A stretch of DNA of 64,000 bases from Curtobacterium sp. MCBD17_035 (lineage in GTDB: Bacteria > Actinomycetota > Actinomycetes > Actinomycetales > Microbacteriaceae): NCBI RefSeq assembly GCF_003234815.2, contig NZ_CP126279.1:806001-870000 (forward strand), written 5' to 3'. Shown here piece after piece: positions 62,867 to 64,000 of the stretch. Below the pieces are notes generated by a model. It made no database searches. It was not told the origin of the DNA and saw only the letters and a list, made by a program, of their open reading frames with translations. Made by a program: the position numbers and the translations under genes. How positions within the stretch are numbered: position 1 is the first letter of the stretch; every line of letters begins with the position of its first letter.

Positions 62867-64000
62867 ATGGTGGAGCAGAACGACAACAACAACGAAGACG
62901 GTACGAAGCGCCGCGGGCGCCTGTTCGGCAGCCGCCGGGCACGGTCCCACGGACCGGACGACCACGTCGCCGACCGGGAGGCCCGGGCGACGCCCGTCAC
63001 GCCGCCCGCGTCCGACGCGGAGGACCCCGGCGAGCTCTCGGCACCGGTGGCGTCGATCGACGCCCCGGACGCCGCGCGCGTCGTCGTCGACGAGGGCGAC
63101 TCGGTGACCTCCGCGGTCGACGAGGCCGCGCAGGTGACGACGGTGATCGACGAGGCCGCGCAGGTGACGACGGTGGTCGACGAGGCCGTGTCGGTGACGA
63201 CGATGGTCGACGCGGTCGCGACGGCGACGGAGGCGGTGCCCCTCGGCCTCGCTGAGGACACGGCAGCCGACCTCGCCCCGGAGGCGACGGGGTCGGTTGT
63301 CACCGATCTGCCGGATGCGGAGCCCACCGGCGCCGGGCAGCCGGAGGCCGAGCCGTCGACGGCTGAGGAGTCCGCGGGCGAACCCGCCCCGACGTACCCG
63401 GTCGCGACGAGCACGACGAGCCTCATCTTCCATGCGCCCGTGCTGCCGGACCTGCCCGAGCGGTTCCAGCCGGACGACGAGCCGGACCGCGACCGCGACC
63501 GCGACCGTGACCGCGACCGTGACCGCGACCTCGTCGAGTCGCCGAGCACCCGCCGTCGATCGCGTCGTCGCGGGGCCGCCGCGCAGGACGACCAGCAGGC
63601 CGACGACTCGGGCGTGCAGCAGCAGCGGCAGCCCAAGCAGAAGCGCGAGCCGGAGCTCATCACCGAGCCGCAGCGCATCAAGGGGTCGACCCGGCTCGAG
63701 GCGAAGAAGCAGCGTCGCCGTGACGGCCGTGACGCCGGTCGCCGCCGTCAGGTCATCACCGAGGACGAGTTCCTCGCCCGCCGCGAGAGCGTCGACCGCC
63801 AGATGATCGTCCGCTCGCAGGCGGACCGCATCGAGATCGGCGTGCTCGAGGACGGCGTCCTCGCGGAGCACTACGTCACGAAGAACCACAACGTCTCGCT
63901 CATCGGGAACGTCTACCTCGGCAAGGTGCAGAACGTGTTGCCGAGCATGGAGGCCGCGTTCGTGGACATCGGCCGCGGGCGGAACGCGGTGCTGTACTCG
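62867..64000 (+). CDS. rne: ribonuclease E/G, N-terminal part (cut by window edge)
   Basis: 378 residues are present and the frame is open at base 64000. The first 280 or so are a long disordered extension: an acidic region with three imperfect VDEAAQVTTV repeats, an (Arg-Asp) tract of eight dipeptides near residue 208 and a basic RRRSRRRGAAAQ stretch. The catalytic domain begins near residue 305 with RQMIVRSQADRIEIGVLEDGVLAEHYV and the S1-domain entry IGNVYLGKVQNVLPSMEAAFVDIGRGRNAVLYS. Actinobacterial RNase E places such disordered tails on both sides of the core. Start ATG is preceded by AGGAG at 11 nt; GTG 62855 or 62870 are possible. Confidence 0.9.
   Translation, partial: MVEQNDNNNEDGTKRRGRLFGSRRARSHGPDDHVADREARATPVTPPASDAEDPGELSAPVASIDAPDAARVVVDEGDSVTSAVDEAAQVTTVIDEAAQVTTVVDEAVSVTTMVDAVATATEAVPLGLAEDTAADLAPEATGSVVTDLPDAEPTGAGQPEAEPSTAEESAGEPAPTYPVATSTTSLIFHAPVLPDLPERFQPDDEPDRDRDRDRDRDRDRDLVESPSTRRRSRRRGAAAQDDQQADDSGVQQQRQPKQKREPELITEPQRIKGSTRLEAKKQRRRDGRDAGRRRQVITEDEFLARRESVDRQMIVRSQADRIEIGVLEDGVLAEHYVTKNHNVSLIGNVYLGKVQNVLPSMEAAFVDIGRGRNAVLYS

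Overview
The window is about 71% GC and reads as core chromosome of a high-GC Gram-positive actinobacterium of the family Microbacteriaceae; Curtobacterium or a close relative is my best guess. Support comes from the ileS-folC-DUF4233-ndk-(dsbA, VKOR)-rne block, the tig-clpP1-clpP2-clpX block, DUF7882-like small proteins, mycothiol-type DsbA, and many genes whose start codon lies only 6-9 nt after a TANNNT -10 element (leaderless transcripts). I see no insertion sequence, prophage, integrase or CRISPR array.

Layout. 1-11.8 kb: metabolic and housekeeping genes: a partial SDR oxidoreductase, TesB thioesterase, an unknown protein, truncated haemoglobin with an MscS channel, aminopeptidase N, a DsbA-family protein, a GNAT acetyltransferase, RpiB, a Nei/Fpg glycosylase, an amidohydrolase and a PaiB-like flavin protein. 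12.0-20.7 kb: one long, largely overlapping operon for peptide uptake and breakdown: lipoprotein binding protein, cytosolic M14 metallocarboxypeptidase, two permeases, a beta-lactamase-fold serine hydrolase, a GbsR/MarR regulator and a double ATPase. 20.9-24.2 kb: a NarL-type two-component pair and a DMT exporter. 24.2-26.7 kb: a cluster of small unknown genes, one behind a perfect LexA/SOS box, plus tRNA-Gly and tRNA-Pro. 26.7-32.8 kb: protein quality control (tig, clpP1P2, clpX) interrupted by a divergent YcnI-CopC copper pair. 33-38 kb: M3 peptidase, a TetR regulator facing an alpha/beta hydrolase across two operators, a membrane-anchored SDR and a small unknown gene. 38.3-46 kb: valS, a ProP-like symporter, a DMT transporter, a dienelactone hydrolase, and an esterase controlled by a divergent MerR regulator. 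46.1-52.3 kb: a second peptide/metal-type ABC operon facing a TetR gene. 52.4-64 kb: acyltransferase-3, a cation diffusion facilitator, a T-box-controlled ileS, folC, DUF4233, ndk, DsbA and VKOR (an oxidative folding pair) and the 5' part of an RNase E/G gene.

The regulatory DNA is unusually legible: a translational T-box before ileS, a 19-bp-spacer MerR promoter, paired TetR operators, an exact SOS palindrome, a palindrome before the copper pair, a ClgR-like site before clpP1P2, and many strong terminator hairpins. Three of these hairpins share the same 11-bp outer arm and two share a complete 25-bp arm, so they look like a dispersed intergenic palindrome family. The strongest candidates for something undescribed are the SOS-controlled 108-residue orphan at 24524-24850, the hairpin family, and the peptide import/degradation operon.
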